Below are positions 6,687 through 15,137 of a stretch of DNA of 18,727 nucleotides, one piece after another. The notes beneath the pieces were generated by a model. It saw only the letters and a program-made list of their open reading frames with translations, did not search any database and was not told where the DNA came from. This DNA is from an uncultured Alphaproteobacteria bacterium (GTDB lineage: Bacteria; Pseudomonadota; Alphaproteobacteria; Rhizobiales; Rhizobiaceae). The translations under genes were made by a program, and so were the position numbers. The stretch is taken from positions 1-18,727 of the forward strand of contig CAKMZG010000002.1 in assembly GCA_929200335.1 (NCBI GenBank), given 5' to 3'. The number at the start of each line of letters is the position of its first letter. Positions within the stretch are counted from its first letter, which is position 1.

Positions 6687-7667
6687 TTATTGTGTTGCGC
6701 CAGAATGATTGACTAAAAAATTTTCAAGCTCTGCTGTGGTTGGCATAGCGGGTGCGCAACCGACATTACTCACCACAATGGATGCACAAGCAGAGCCGCG
6801 TAATACGGCATTTTTAATATCATAACCTTGAGCAAGAGAGGCAATAAATCCGCCCATAAAACTGTCACCTGCACCTGTGGGTTTTAAGGCTTGTACAGGG
6901 TAAATGCCGGTTTTAAATTCTGCTTCAGGCGTGATTGTAATAGCACCCTCTTCGCCCATTTTATAGATAACAATTTTTGCGCCATTTTTAACAAGCTCAC
7001 GCGCTTTATCCAACCCCTTATCATAGTCACCAGCCATGAAACCAAATTCAACATCATTACCAATGATGACATCGCAAAGGCTGCCAGCTTTAGAGTAAAT
7101 TTCACTTGCAACCTCAGCTGAAGACCAAGAGTATGGGCGGTAATCAATATCAAAAATCAAGGGCAAACCAGCTGATTTTGCCAACTCAAATGCCTTGAAA
7201 GTTGCAGAGCGAGATGGCTCTGCAGCAAAAACAGTTCCTGTAGTGATTACTGCATCATATTGCGTATAATCAGGAGCGGTAATATCACCTTCATTCATTT
7301 CAAAATCAGCCGCACCATTTCGGTAGATCACTGATTGATGGTCTTCGACTCGCGTTTCAACAACAGCTAAAGAATTTCGCGCTTCACCCCCAACAGAGCG
7401 CACATATTGACGCTCAATGCCATATTTATCTAGCTCGTTTAAAGCAAAACGGCCAATGGCATCATCAGATACACAAGTAACCAGTGATGCTTTTGCGCCA
7501 TGTTTAACCAAGGCTACACCAATGTTAGCTGATGAGCCGCCAAGACAAGAGAAAAACTGCGTAGCCTCTTCAGTTTTTGTGCCTGGAGGATCAGGATAAA
7601 TATCCATTCCAGCACGACCAATAATAAGAAAATTTTGATTTGATATTTTTTTTATTAGATCATCCAT
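6687..7667 (-). CDS. iolC: 5-dehydro-2-deoxygluconokinase IolC (PfkB family)
   Basis: The protein has 326 residues from the ATG at 7667, seven bases after the iolD stop. A longer in-frame start at 7748 would lie inside iolD and add 27 residues with no family match. PfkB features: FLIIGRAGMDIYP at the N-terminus; the sugar-binding GGSSANIG at 43-50; and the C-terminal signature PTGAGDSFMGGF with catalytic base D268. It phosphorylates 5-dehydro-2-deoxy-D-gluconate at O6, providing the aldolase substrate. Some IolC proteins are fused to a C-terminal DUF2090 aldolase domain; this one is not, which agrees with a separate aldolase gene in the operon. The ribosome binding site (AGGGG within the end of iolD) is 12 bases away, rather distant, so coupling to iolD translation is likely. 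Confidence 0.92.
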   Translation of the reverse strand: MDDLIKKISNQNFLIIGRAGMDIYPDPPGTKTEEATQFFSCLGGSSANIGVALVKHGAKASLVTCVSDDAIGRFALNELDKYGIERQYVRSVGGEARNSLAVVETRVEDHQSVIYRNGAADFEMNEGDITAPDYTQYDAVITTGTVFAAEPSRSATFKAFELAKSAGLPLIFDIDYRPYSWSSAEVASEIYSKAGSLCDVIIGNDVEFGFMAGDYDKGLDKARELVKNGAKIVIYKMGEEGAITITPEAEFKTGIYPVQALKPTGAGDSFMGGFIASLAQGYDIKNAVLRGSACASIVVSNVGCAPAMPTTAELENFLVNHSGATQ

Positions 7668-7674
7668 AATTTCA

Positions 7675-9549
7675 TTAAACCCCTTTACGTTGTTCAGCAC
7701 GGGTTGATTCCCAATCATCATGGGCATCTGAAACTTTTTTGCTTTCACTCACTTCAGGCGTGCCAACTTCCCACCATGTATGACCTTCAGTGGTCCATCC
7801 TTCATAAGCATCAACATTCATTACAATTACTGTTGTTTTATCATTGGCTTTTGCACGCTTAAAAGCTTCTGCCAATTCGTCGGCGTTTTCCACATTTTCA
7901 GTCAATGCACCCATAGATTTTGCATGGCCAGCAAAGTCAACCGCGAATGGTTCCTTAATTGTTGGGCAATCTTTAATAAGATTATTAAAACTCTCATTGC
8001 CTGTATTATTCTGCAACTTATTGATAACAGCAAAACCGCCATTATCTAACACCAAAATGATCATTTTCTTATCACTTAAAAGCGATGAGTAAATATCTGA
8101 ATTCATCAAGAGATATGAGCCATCGCCTGTAAATACGATGGTGTCTCGCTCAGGCTCTTTTTCACTTTGGGCAATACGTGCACCCCAACCGCCAGCAATT
8201 TCATAACCCATGCAAGAAAACCCAAATTCAACATCAACGGTTCCCAAATCTTGGGTTTGCCAATTGGCTGTAACCTCTGCTGGCAGTCCACCTGCGGCTG
8301 CAACAACACGGTCGCGTTTATCACATAGAGCATTTACCACGCCAATAGCTTGGGCATAAGAATTAGGCTTATTATCGCCAGAGGCTGTATTGACCTTCAC
8401 ATAGTCTAACCATTTGGCGCGTTCAGCTTTTGCCCGTTCAAGCCAAGCCGATGGCGCTTTATAATCTGTTGCAACAGAACTCAAAGCTGAGATGGATAAT
8501 TTAGCATCTCCCACCACTGCACAAGATAGATGCTTTAAAGCATCATGACGAGCGGCATTAATGGAAATAAACTTAGCATCCAATGAAAATGCCGTCCAAG
8601 AACCCGTAGTGAAATCCTGCAAACGTGTACCAATAGCAACAATCACATCTGCCTCTTTGGCAATTGCATTGGCACTGTCAGAACCCGTCACACCAATGGG
8701 GCCAATATTTAACTCATTCTCTGCTAAAAGATTAGCACGTCCTGCAATGGTTTCAACAACTGGGATTTGATGGCGCTCAACAAACTCAGCAAATTCTTTT
8801 GTGGCTTTAGAATATTGTATGCCGCCACCAGCTATAATAATTGGGCGTTCAGCTGATTTTAAAATTTCTAAAGCTTGAGCAATCTCGCGTTCATCAGGGG
8901 CTTGTCGGCGAATATGATGGATTTTCTTTTCAAAGAAAATCTCTGGGTAATCATAAGCCCAACCTTGTACATCTTGAGGCAAGCCAATAAATGCCGGCCC
9001 ACAATCAGCAGGATCAAGCATTGTTGCAATGGCATTGGGTAGACTTTGAATAATTTGTGCAGGATGGGTTATCCTGTCCCAATAACGGGTAACAGCTTTA
9101 AAAGCATCATTCACTCCAAGGGTTGGATTATTATAATGCTCCAATTGTTGCAATACGGGATCTGGCAAACGAGTAATGAATGTATCACCACACAATAACA
9201 ACAGAGGTAAGCGATTGGCATGCGCTAAAGCAGCAGATGTTAACAAATTAGTTGTGCCAGGTCCTGCACTTGCAGTACAAAACATCATACGTTCGCGTAA
9301 ATGATATTTTGCATAGGCTGCGGCGGCAAATCCCATGCTTTGTTCATTTTGTCCACGATATAGAGGCAATTTATCTTGCACTTGGTAAAGTGCTTCACCC
9401 AAACAAGTTACATTGCCATGACCAAAAATACCAAAGCCACCACCAAATATACGCGTTTCAATGCCATCAATATTAATAAATTGATTTTCCAAGTACTTAA
9501 TAATTGCCTGCGCTGTGGTCAATCTAATAGTCTTTTGTATCTGTGTCAT
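7675..9549 (-). CDS. iolD: 3D-(3,5/4)-trihydroxycyclohexane-1,2-dione hydrolase IolD (ThDP-dependent)
   Basis: This 624-residue three-domain thiamine-diphosphate enzyme of the acetolactate-synthase superfamily has the usual IolD length. The Pyr domain carries the activating glutamate E69 in YRGQNEQSMG. A central Rossmann-like domain spans about 230-360. The PP domain has G475-D476-G477 and N503, which hold Mg and the diphosphate. The long FGHGNVTCLGEAL and PLYRGQNEQ segments are those of IolD rather than acetolactate synthase. It opens the cyclohexane ring of the trione/dione to give 5-deoxy-glucuronate. It is the first gene of the minus-strand operon iolD-iolC-iolB-iolJ; its start at 9549 lies 85 bases from the perfect operator. 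The ribosome binding site is weak (GGGT about 6 bases away). Confidence 0.95.
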   Translation of the reverse strand: MTQIQKTIRLTTAQAIIKYLENQFINIDGIETRIFGGGFGIFGHGNVTCLGEALYQVQDKLPLYRGQNEQSMGFAAAAYAKYHLRERMMFCTASAGPGTTNLLTSAALAHANRLPLLLLCGDTFITRLPDPVLQQLEHYNNPTLGVNDAFKAVTRYWDRITHPAQIIQSLPNAIATMLDPADCGPAFIGLPQDVQGWAYDYPEIFFEKKIHHIRRQAPDEREIAQALEILKSAERPIIIAGGGIQYSKATKEFAEFVERHQIPVVETIAGRANLLAENELNIGPIGVTGSDSANAIAKEADVIVAIGTRLQDFTTGSWTAFSLDAKFISINAARHDALKHLSCAVVGDAKLSISALSSVATDYKAPSAWLERAKAERAKWLDYVKVNTASGDNKPNSYAQAIGVVNALCDKRDRVVAAAGGLPAEVTANWQTQDLGTVDVEFGFSCMGYEIAGGWGARIAQSEKEPERDTIVFTGDGSYLLMNSDIYSSLLSDKKMIILVLDNGGFAVINKLQNNTGNESFNNLIKDCPTIKEPFAVDFAGHAKSMGALTENVENADELAEAFKRAKANDKTTVIVMNVDAYEGWTTEGHTWWEVGTPEVSESKKVSDAHDDWESTRAEQRKGV

Positions 9550-9602
9550 GGCTTACCCAATATTTAAATTGCTAGAATTTCATTATCATGATTGATTAAT
9601 GC

Positions 9603-9632
9603 TTGACGCTTCCTCTGTCTATAGGATACATA
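9603..9632 (+). promoter_or_regulatory. Candidate promoter for the gfo-iolE-like-gfo operon
   Basis: TTGACG (9603-9608) is followed after 18 bases by TACATA (9627-9632). The operator begins two bases later and would cover the transcription start, a classic repression layout. The -10 box is imperfect. Confidence 0.45.
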
Positions 9633-9650
9633 TTTTGCAACCGGTTGCAA
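9623..9650 (-). promoter_or_regulatory. Candidate promoter for the iolDCBJ operon
   Basis: On the minus strand TTGCAA (9650-9645), within the operator, is followed after 16 bases by TATCCT (9628-9623). The geometry, TTGCAA in the operator half, 16 bases, then a TAT-type -10, is the same as at the left operator region (210-237). Confidence 0.4.
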
Positions 9651-9651
9651 A
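9634..9651. promoter_or_regulatory. LacI-family operator, right copy (perfect palindrome)
   Basis: TTTGCAACCGGTTGCAAA is a perfect 18-bp palindrome with a central CG, the hallmark of LacI-family operators. It lies in the 126-base divergent region between iolD and the first dehydrogenase gene, overlapping the -35 of one promoter and the likely start point of the other. One site could therefore control both operons. The convergently placed regulator gene at 12930-13931 is the likely source of the repressor. Confidence 0.8.
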
Positions 9652-9675
9652 TAGTTTTTTTAGAAAGTGAAAATT

Positions 9676-10785
9676 ATGCAAAACATAGGGATTGGCATCA
9701 TTGGTGGTGGCTATATGGGTAAGGCTCATTCCGTTGCAATGAGCAGTGTTGGGGCTGTGTTTAATACAACTTTGCGTCCTCAACTGGAAATGATTTGTGC
9801 CTCATCAAAAGAAAGTGCCGAGCGCTATAGAGCTGCATATGGATTTAACCGCGCGACAGATAATTGGCGCGAATTGGTTAATGACCCTAAGATTGGGGCC
9901 ATTGTTGTAGCCTCCCCACAAGATACCCATTTAGAGATAGTTTTAGCAGCCCTTGAACTGGGCAAACCCGTTATGTGTGAGAAACCCCTTGGCACCTCAT
10001 TAGAGCAAACAGCACAAATGGTAAACATGGCGGAAAAAACCGGTGTCGCCAATATGGCGGCATTTAATTACATCCGCACACCAGCCTCTCAATTTGCACG
10101 TAAGCTTATTCATGATGGTGTGATTGGCGATATTACATGGTTTCGCGGTGAACATACGGAAGATTTTTACGCAGATCCAAATTTACCCATGCATTGGCGG
10201 GCAACGGATATGGCAAATGGCACAATGGGTGATCTTGCGCCTCATATGATCAATGCTGCCCTAGCCCTTGTTGGCAATATCAAATCACTTAACGCTGTTG
10301 TGGAAACTGTCCATAAAACTCGTCCAACAGAAGATGGTGGCCAGGGCGAAGTGACCAATGATGATCAAGCACAATTTATGTGTAGATTTGAAAATGGTGC
10401 TATGGGTCACTTGTTTTTTTCTCGTGTGGCAACAGGTCGTAAGATGGGCTATATTTATGAAATTACAGGCACGAAGGGTGCTATACGATTTGATCAAGAA
10501 GATCAAAATGCGTTGTGGCTTTATAAATGCAGCGATGAGCCAGCAGAACGTGGCTTCCGTAAAATTTTAACAGGCCCTGAGCACCCAGATTACTTAGAAT
10601 TTTGCCAAGGTCCAGGCCATGGCACAGGCTATCAAGATCAAATTATCATTGAAGCCCGCGATTTTTTAACGGCTATTGAAACTAAAAAAGCCATATGGCC
10701 TACATTTAAGGATGGCTTAGATGTTAGTAAAATCGTTGCCGCAGCAATAAAATCTAGTGACACAAAACAGTGGATTGATATATAG
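9676..10785 (+). CDS. Gfo/Idh/MocA-family oxidoreductase, probable polyol/inositol dehydrogenase
   Basis: The protein has 369 residues from the ATG at 9676, with AGAAAG about 8 bases before it; a GTG three codons upstream is possible but not needed. The N-terminal Rossmann fold binds NAD(P) through GIIGGGYMGKAHS (8-19). The family signature CEKP is at 101-104, with catalytic K103, and DLAPH supplies the conserved histidine of the C-terminal domain. Members of this GGGYMGKAHS branch oxidise hydroxyls of sugars, inositols and anhydrosugars. Its sequence does not look like the compact canonical IolG. As first gene after the operator it probably makes the first keto intermediate of the pathway. 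Which ring hydroxyl is oxidised is unknown; a levoglucosan-dehydrogenase-like role is a conceivable alternative. Confidence 0.85.
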   Translation: MQNIGIGIIGGGYMGKAHSVAMSSVGAVFNTTLRPQLEMICASSKESAERYRAAYGFNRATDNWRELVNDPKIGAIVVASPQDTHLEIVLAALELGKPVMCEKPLGTSLEQTAQMVNMAEKTGVANMAAFNYIRTPASQFARKLIHDGVIGDITWFRGEHTEDFYADPNLPMHWRATDMANGTMGDLAPHMINAALALVGNIKSLNAVVETVHKTRPTEDGGQGEVTNDDQAQFMCRFENGAMGHLFFSRVATGRKMGYIYEITGTKGAIRFDQEDQNALWLYKCSDEPAERGFRKILTGPEHPDYLEFCQGPGHGTGYQDQIIIEARDFLTAIETKKAIWPTFKDGLDVSKIVAAAIKSSDTKQWIDI

Positions 10786-10831
10786 CCTTTGATAAAATAA
10801 AAGCTGCTTATAAATAAAGAAAGACCATCAT

Positions 10832-11722
10832 ATGAGCATAAGAATTGGTAATGCCCCTTGTTCTTGGGGTGTTGAGTTTCCTGATGATCCGCGTAATCCT
10901 GCTTGGAAAACCGTATTAAAAGATTGTGCCGATGCTGGCTATAAAGGCATAGAATTAGGCCCTGTTGGCTTTATGCCAGAAGATCCAACGATCTTATCGG
11001 ATGCTTTGACTGAATATGACTTAGAACTTATTGGTGGTGTTGTTTTCCGTCCGTTCCATGATGCAAAACAATGGGATAATGTAATGGATGGGGCGGTACG
11101 TACGTGTAAGGCATTAAAGGCGCATGGAGCAAAACATTTGGTGCTGATTGACAGTATTTCAGAGCGTCGAGCGCCAACAGCAGGACGTGCAGCAGAAGCT
11201 GAGCAAATGAATAATGGTGAGTGGGCTGCTTTTCGTGAACGCATTGCTACTGTTGCTAAAATGGGCACGGAAGAATATGGCCTAACAGTTGGCATTCATG
11301 CCCATGCAGCGGGATTTATAGATTTTGAGCCGGAATTAGAACGTTTGCTTGATGAGGTTGATGATCAAATACTCAAAATTTGCTTTGATACCGGCCATCA
11401 TTCTTATGCAGGATTTGATCCTGTTGATTTTATGAAGCGTCACATAGACCGCATTTCCTACATGCATTTTAAGGATATTGATCCAAACATTAAAACTGAT
11501 GTCATTGAAAAGCGTACAGACTTTTATGAGGCTTGCGGACAGGGTATTTTTTGCAAGTTGGGAAATGGCGATGTAAATTTTGTGGCGGTGCGTCAGCTTT
11601 TAATAGAAGCTGGGTTTAATGGTTGGTGCACGGTTGAACAAGATTGCGATCCAACCTTAGCTATAGAACCTATTAAAGATGCTATTTTAAACCGTGAATA
11701 TCTACAATCTATTGGATTTTAA
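10832..11722 (+). CDS. IolE/IolI-like TIM-barrel protein (inosose dehydratase or sugar isomerase/epimerase)
   Basis: This 296-residue protein belongs to the xylose-isomerase-like, metal-dependent TIM barrels. It opens with IGNAPCSWGVEFPDDP. Likely metal and acid-base residues are E41 (IELGP), the histidines of VGIHAHAAGF, the FDTGHH segment, HFKDID and the terminal VEQDCD. In inositol breakdown this family dehydrates 2-keto-myo-inositol (IolE) or interconverts inososes (IolI). The canonical IolE opening (GIAPIAW...NDD) is absent, so this is a related branch. Because no other dehydratase is in the cluster and IolD needs a dehydrated diketone, inosose dehydratase is the best guess; isomerase or epimerase is the alternative. 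It lies 46 bases after the first dehydrogenase gene. Confidence 0.75.
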   Translation: MSIRIGNAPCSWGVEFPDDPRNPAWKTVLKDCADAGYKGIELGPVGFMPEDPTILSDALTEYDLELIGGVVFRPFHDAKQWDNVMDGAVRTCKALKAHGAKHLVLIDSISERRAPTAGRAAEAEQMNNGEWAAFRERIATVAKMGTEEYGLTVGIHAHAAGFIDFEPELERLLDEVDDQILKICFDTGHHSYAGFDPVDFMKRHIDRISYMHFKDIDPNIKTDVIEKRTDFYEACGQGIFCKLGNGDVNFVAVRQLLIEAGFNGWCTVEQDCDPTLAIEPIKDAILNREYLQSIGF

Positions 11723-11757
11723 CCGTAATACTTTAATTCAAGCCTAAGGAGTTTGAG

Positions 11758-12915
11758 ATGACAAAATTAAATTGGGGAATGATAGGTGGTGGCGAAGGCT
11801 CCCAAATTGGCCCCGCCCACAGACTAGGCGCTGGCCTTGATGGAGAATTCCAATTTGTTGCTGGTGCACTAGATCATGTGCCAGAAAATGGTCGCGATTA
11901 TGGCACGCGATTGGGGTTAGATCCAAGCCGTGCTTATGGCGATTGGCGTGAAATGTTGGATGGCGAAAAATCTCGCGACGATAAGATTGATCTAGTGACC
12001 GTTGCAACGCCAAATTCAACTCACTTTGAAATCACCAAATCTTTCCTTGAAGCTGGTTTTCATGTGCTTTGTGAAAAACCTATGACGATGACCATTGAAG
12101 AAGGCGAGGAAATTGTAAAGCTGGCTGATAAGATGGGTAAGATTTGTGCTGTAAATTATGGTTATTCGGGTTATTCGCTTGTGCGTCATATGAAAGCAAT
12201 GGTTGCCCGTGGTGATTTAGGCGCTATCCGCTTAGTGAAGGCTGAATTTGCTCATGGTCATCACGCTGATGCGGCAGATGCTGATAATCCACGTGTGCGC
12301 TGGCGTTATGATCCTAAGCAAGCAGGCGTATCTGCACAATTTGCTGATTGTGGCATTCATGCATTACATATGGCTTCATTTGTAACAGGACAAGAAGTAG
12401 AAAAGCTCTCCGCCGATTGCGTTTCTTGCATCTCATCTCGTGAGCTAGAAGATGATGCCATGGTAAATTTCCGCATGTCTGGCGGAACCGTTGGCAGGCT
12501 TTGGACATCATCCATTGCCCTTGGTCGTCAACATGGTTTAACTCTGCAAGTCTTTGGTGAAAATGGAGGTTTATCTTGGTCGCAGGAACAACCAAATCAA
12601 CTTTATTACATGCCATTAAATCAACGTTTACAAGTAATTGAACGGGGCGAAGCTAATTTATCGCCCGAAGCTGATCGCACTACCCGCGTTACCATCGGCC
12701 ATGCTGAAGGTATGCCACTTGCATTTGCTAACATCTATAAAGATTTGGCTGAGGCAATTCGCGCAGAAAAAGAAGATCGCGCTATGGATCAAGCCGCTAA
12801 CCTTTATCCGCGTGCAGCAGATGGTTTGCGCTCAATGGCAGCCGTATTTGCCGTTGCTGATTCAGGTAAAAAAGACGGCGAATGGGTTGATGCCCGCCCG
12901 CCAATGTTTAGATAA
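11758..12915 (+). CDS. Gfo/Idh/MocA-family oxidoreductase, second dehydrogenase
   Basis: This 385-residue protein has a strong ribosome binding site (AAGGAG, 7 bases before ATG). The NAD(P) motif is of the variant GGGEGSQIGPAHR type (10-22), and CEKP is at 105-108 with K107. D197-x-G-x-H201 (ADCGIHALHM) matches the catalytic acid/histidine motif of the family. It is clearly a different subfamily from the dehydrogenase at 9676, so the pair is not a recent duplication. Two dehydrogenases around one IolE-like protein suggest either two isomeric substrates or an oxidation-reduction epimerisation. It is the last gene of the plus-strand operon; the 14-base gap to the convergent LacI gene leaves no room for a separate terminator. 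Confidence 0.85.
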   Translation: MTKLNWGMIGGGEGSQIGPAHRLGAGLDGEFQFVAGALDHVPENGRDYGTRLGLDPSRAYGDWREMLDGEKSRDDKIDLVTVATPNSTHFEITKSFLEAGFHVLCEKPMTMTIEEGEEIVKLADKMGKICAVNYGYSGYSLVRHMKAMVARGDLGAIRLVKAEFAHGHHADAADADNPRVRWRYDPKQAGVSAQFADCGIHALHMASFVTGQEVEKLSADCVSCISSRELEDDAMVNFRMSGGTVGRLWTSSIALGRQHGLTLQVFGENGGLSWSQEQPNQLYYMPLNQRLQVIERGEANLSPEADRTTRVTIGHAEGMPLAFANIYKDLAEAIRAEKEDRAMDQAANLYPRAADGLRSMAAVFAVADSGKKDGEWVDARPPMFR

Positions 12916-12929
12916 AATTTGAATATAAC

Positions 12930-13931
12930 CTATGCTTTTATTGGGCGCAAAGTCTTGCGCTCAATTGTCTGACATGGAAATAATCGCGCTTCTGGAAAAT
13001 GATCCGGCTCTTCTAACATAGCAATCATTAAATCAATAGATGCATCAATAATCTGGGCCACCGGTTGGCGAATGGTGGTTAGAGCAATATTCTCCCAGCC
13101 TGCCATTTCCATATCATTCAAGCCAATGATACCAATATCAACGGGGATTTTTAAACCCGCATCTTGAATAGCACTTAAAGCACCTATGGATAAAACGTCA
13201 TCAGCACAAAAATAGGCTTCGCAATATTGGCGCTCTAACAATTGCAACATTTCTGCCCGCCCCGCATCAAATGAATAAGCCCCTGCATAAGTGCATGATA
13301 AATTAACTTCAGGTGATTTTTTCAATTCTTCTTCAAACCCTTTAAACCTGTCTTGGGTTGAAGTAGCACTTTTAGGCCCCCCTAAAAAACCAACATTTTT
13401 ATAGCCGCGTTTTATTAATTCCCTTGCTGCAATGCGCCCACATTCCACATTATCAATGCCTACAACATGCACCTCTGGTGAAGATGTATGACGGCCAAAA
13501 GAATGCACAATTGGAAACCCTGCATCACGAAAAGCTTTGGCGAAACTAGGCGGCAAAGTAGATGAGGCAATCACTACCCCATCAACAGAATATTGATGGA
13601 GCATATCAATGGATTCTTGAGCCTCAACCTCTTTTGTAAGATTAACCAACAATGGACGTAAACCGCGTTCTTGCAAGCCCTTGGTGAAAAGATCAAATAC
13701 CTCAAGAAAAATAGGATTATGAAAGTTGTTGGAAACCAGCCCAATCATTTTGGTACGGCGGGTGGTCAAACTACTGGCTAAAAAATTTGGTCGATAATCA
13801 AGTTCTTTGGCAGCTTTTTCTACACGCTCACGCATTTTTATAGAAACTGATGCGCCGTTGGTAAAGGTACGTGAAACAGCGGATCGAGAAACCCCTGCCC
13901 GTTTTGCAACATCTTTTAAAGTAGCCCGCAT
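12930..13931 (-). CDS. LacI-family repressor, probable regulator of the inositol-type cluster
   Basis: This 333-residue protein is standard for the family. The N-terminal helix-turn-helix TLKDVAKRAGVSRSAVSR (4-21) is followed by the hinge YRPNFLASSLTTRR (46-59) and a periplasmic-binding-protein-like effector domain (about 62-333) with GIDNVECGR, GFLGG and IGLNDMEMAGW. A GGGAG ribosome binding site stands just before the ATG. Its gene ends against the second dehydrogenase of the catabolic operon. I infer that it binds the TTTGCA...TGCAAA palindromes at 221-238 and 9634-9651, with an intermediate or the substrate as inducer. Rhizobial iol clusters are often controlled by an RpiR-type IolR instead, so a LacI protein here is a variation. 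No copy of the operator is seen in front of its own gene. Confidence 0.88.
   Translation of the reverse strand: MRATLKDVAKRAGVSRSAVSRTFTNGASVSIKMRERVEKAAKELDYRPNFLASSLTTRRTKMIGLVSNNFHNPIFLEVFDLFTKGLQERGLRPLLVNLTKEVEAQESIDMLHQYSVDGVVIASSTLPPSFAKAFRDAGFPIVHSFGRHTSSPEVHVVGIDNVECGRIAARELIKRGYKNVGFLGGPKSATSTQDRFKGFEEELKKSPEVNLSCTYAGAYSFDAGRAEMLQLLERQYCEAYFCADDVLSIGALSAIQDAGLKIPVDIGIIGLNDMEMAGWENIALTTIRQPVAQIIDASIDLMIAMLEEPDHFPEARLFPCQTIERKTLRPIKA
12940..12965. terminator. Stem-loop in the last codons of the LacI gene, possible two-way termination signal
   Basis: Arms of 11 bases, ATTGGGCGCAA (12940-12950) and TTGCGCTCAAT (12955-12965), pair with a single G-T position around a 4-base loop. It lies just inside the LacI gene, at the convergent junction with the second dehydrogenase. 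Neither side carries a T run, so a standard intrinsic terminator is not shown; RNA protection or Rho-linked termination are options. Confidence 0.35.
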
Positions 13932-14000
13932 GATACGCTCCCAATTTACCTGTAATAAAAATGTTCATTTAATTCCCCAAAGTCAATAGGGCAAATTCTA

Positions 14001-15050
14001 CTATGAAAGCTTTACCATATTTTCTGGTGTGTAAATTTGAACTTGAGATTGCTCCATATAATTGCTTCTTATAGAATCTTTCCTTGGAAGTAGGCCATGA
14101 GCTGCTGCAATTTGGTTAAATGCACAATGCAAATCAAATTCAATATCATGATGAAGAACATAATCAATTTTTTGCGCAGCTAAGAGATCACCATTTTCTG
14201 CATCTAAATCATGGGCTATAAACATATTTGGACTTTGCTTAAAAGCCTTTAAAATAGCGCGATTGCCGCCACCTGCAGAATAAACCCCGTAAATTTTATC
14301 ATTTGCCGCCAAGGCCTGTTCTACTAATTTTCGCGTATCACTTTCTAGTCCTGCGCCGCCTTTAACTTCGATCACATCAAGTTGCGGTGCATAATCTGAA
14401 AGCCCTTCATAAAAACCAGACAATCGCGCATCTTCGCCAGAAAAATCAGATTGTGAAAGATTAACCAATATGGTGCCATTTTTGGGTGCATTTTTTGCCA
14501 TTAAATATGCCGCCGTTCGCCCCGCACCAAAATTATCCATTCCTGCATATCCTATATATTCACTTGGCAAATCTAGATGCGTGAAAATGGCGACTATAGG
14601 CATACCTGTTTCTGCAATTTGCATAATTTTCTCGCGTACAGGTTCTGTATCTCGTAATTTTACCAAAAGCCCATGGCTATGGCGGTTCTTCTGCGCATTT
14701 TGGTAAGTAAACTTATCAAGACGTTTCAAAATATTATTGTCATTCAATATTTCTGCAAAACTAAATCGAGGTCTCATAATAGCAGCTCGGTAATCTTGGG
14801 CAACTTTTTCTCCTGCTTTTTTAATTTCGCTAGAAAATCGCTTTGGTGCTTCAACAATTACATCAATAAACAGCCGCCTGCCTTTTGCTACCATTTGCTG
14901 TTCTTGCATTTCCAGTTCGTCAATGGCTGCTAAAACGCGGTTACGTGTTTGCGGTGCAACATGGGCGCGGTTGTTTAAAACCCGATCAACAGTTGCAACC
15001 CCAAGGCCTGCTTGCAGGGCTATTTCTTTAATAGGAAAACGATGTGTCAT
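14001..15050 (-). CDS. LacI-family transcriptional regulator with sugar-binding-type effector domain
   Basis: This 349-residue protein has an N-terminal helix-turn-helix FPIKEIALQAGLGVATVDRVLNN that starts almost at residue 5, so the ATG at 15050 is needed although no clear ribosome binding site precedes it. The rest, from about residue 60, resembles the ribose-binding-protein fold (substrate-sensing, type 4 periplasmic-binding domain): GYAGMDNFGAGRTAAYLMA, VNLSQSDFSGEDAR, YSAGGGNRAILKAF and IAHDLDAENGDLL are typical strand-loop segments. It is divergent from the dioxygenase gene at 15138 with 87 bases between them and probably controls it. It is tandem with, and 69 bases upstream of, the other LacI gene, so the two may be co-transcribed. 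It lacks close similarity to that neighbour. Confidence 0.85.
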   Translation of the reverse strand: MTHRFPIKEIALQAGLGVATVDRVLNNRAHVAPQTRNRVLAAIDELEMQEQQMVAKGRRLFIDVIVEAPKRFSSEIKKAGEKVAQDYRAAIMRPRFSFAEILNDNNILKRLDKFTYQNAQKNRHSHGLLVKLRDTEPVREKIMQIAETGMPIVAIFTHLDLPSEYIGYAGMDNFGAGRTAAYLMAKNAPKNGTILVNLSQSDFSGEDARLSGFYEGLSDYAPQLDVIEVKGGAGLESDTRKLVEQALAANDKIYGVYSAGGGNRAILKAFKQSPNMFIAHDLDAENGDLLAAQKIDYVLHHDIEFDLHCAFNQIAAAHGLLPRKDSIRSNYMEQSQVQIYTPENMVKLS

Positions 15051-15127
15051 TTGATGGATTATTGATGGTTTTTAGGGCTACCGCAAGGGTTAATTTTATT
15101 ATTCTATAGAGGCACAGAGATAATTTT

Positions 15128-15132
15128 GGAGG
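15128..15132 (+). promoter_or_regulatory. Ribosome binding site that fixes the dioxygenase start
   Basis: GGAGG lies 5 bases before the ATG at 15138. The longer in-frame start (TTG at 15126) would overlap this site, so 15138 is the start. Confidence 0.7.
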
Positions 15133-15137
15133 AATTT

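Noticed and set aside
7667..7748. Longer version of iolC starting at 7748.
   Set aside because: It would overlap iolD by 74 bases and add residues with no PfkB-family counterpart; the ATG at 7667 gives the normal N-terminus.
8465..8478. Perfect 14-base palindrome TCTGTTGCAACAGA inside iolD, resembling a half of the operator.
   Set aside because: It has a central GC rather than CG, lacks the outer TTT/AAA, and lies deep in coding sequence far from a promoter. Probably chance from codon use.
9676..12915. The two Gfo/Idh/MocA genes as a tandem duplication.
   Set aside because: They differ in nucleotide-binding motif (GGGYMGKAHS versus GGGEGSQIGPAHR), length and catalytic-motif context, so they are separate subfamilies.
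15051..15137. Repeated CCATCAA (minus strand) and an ACC...GGT pair before the dioxygenase as an operator of the second LacI protein.
   Set aside because: The symmetry is too poor and short to call a site; only the general expectation of an operator in this divergent region remains.
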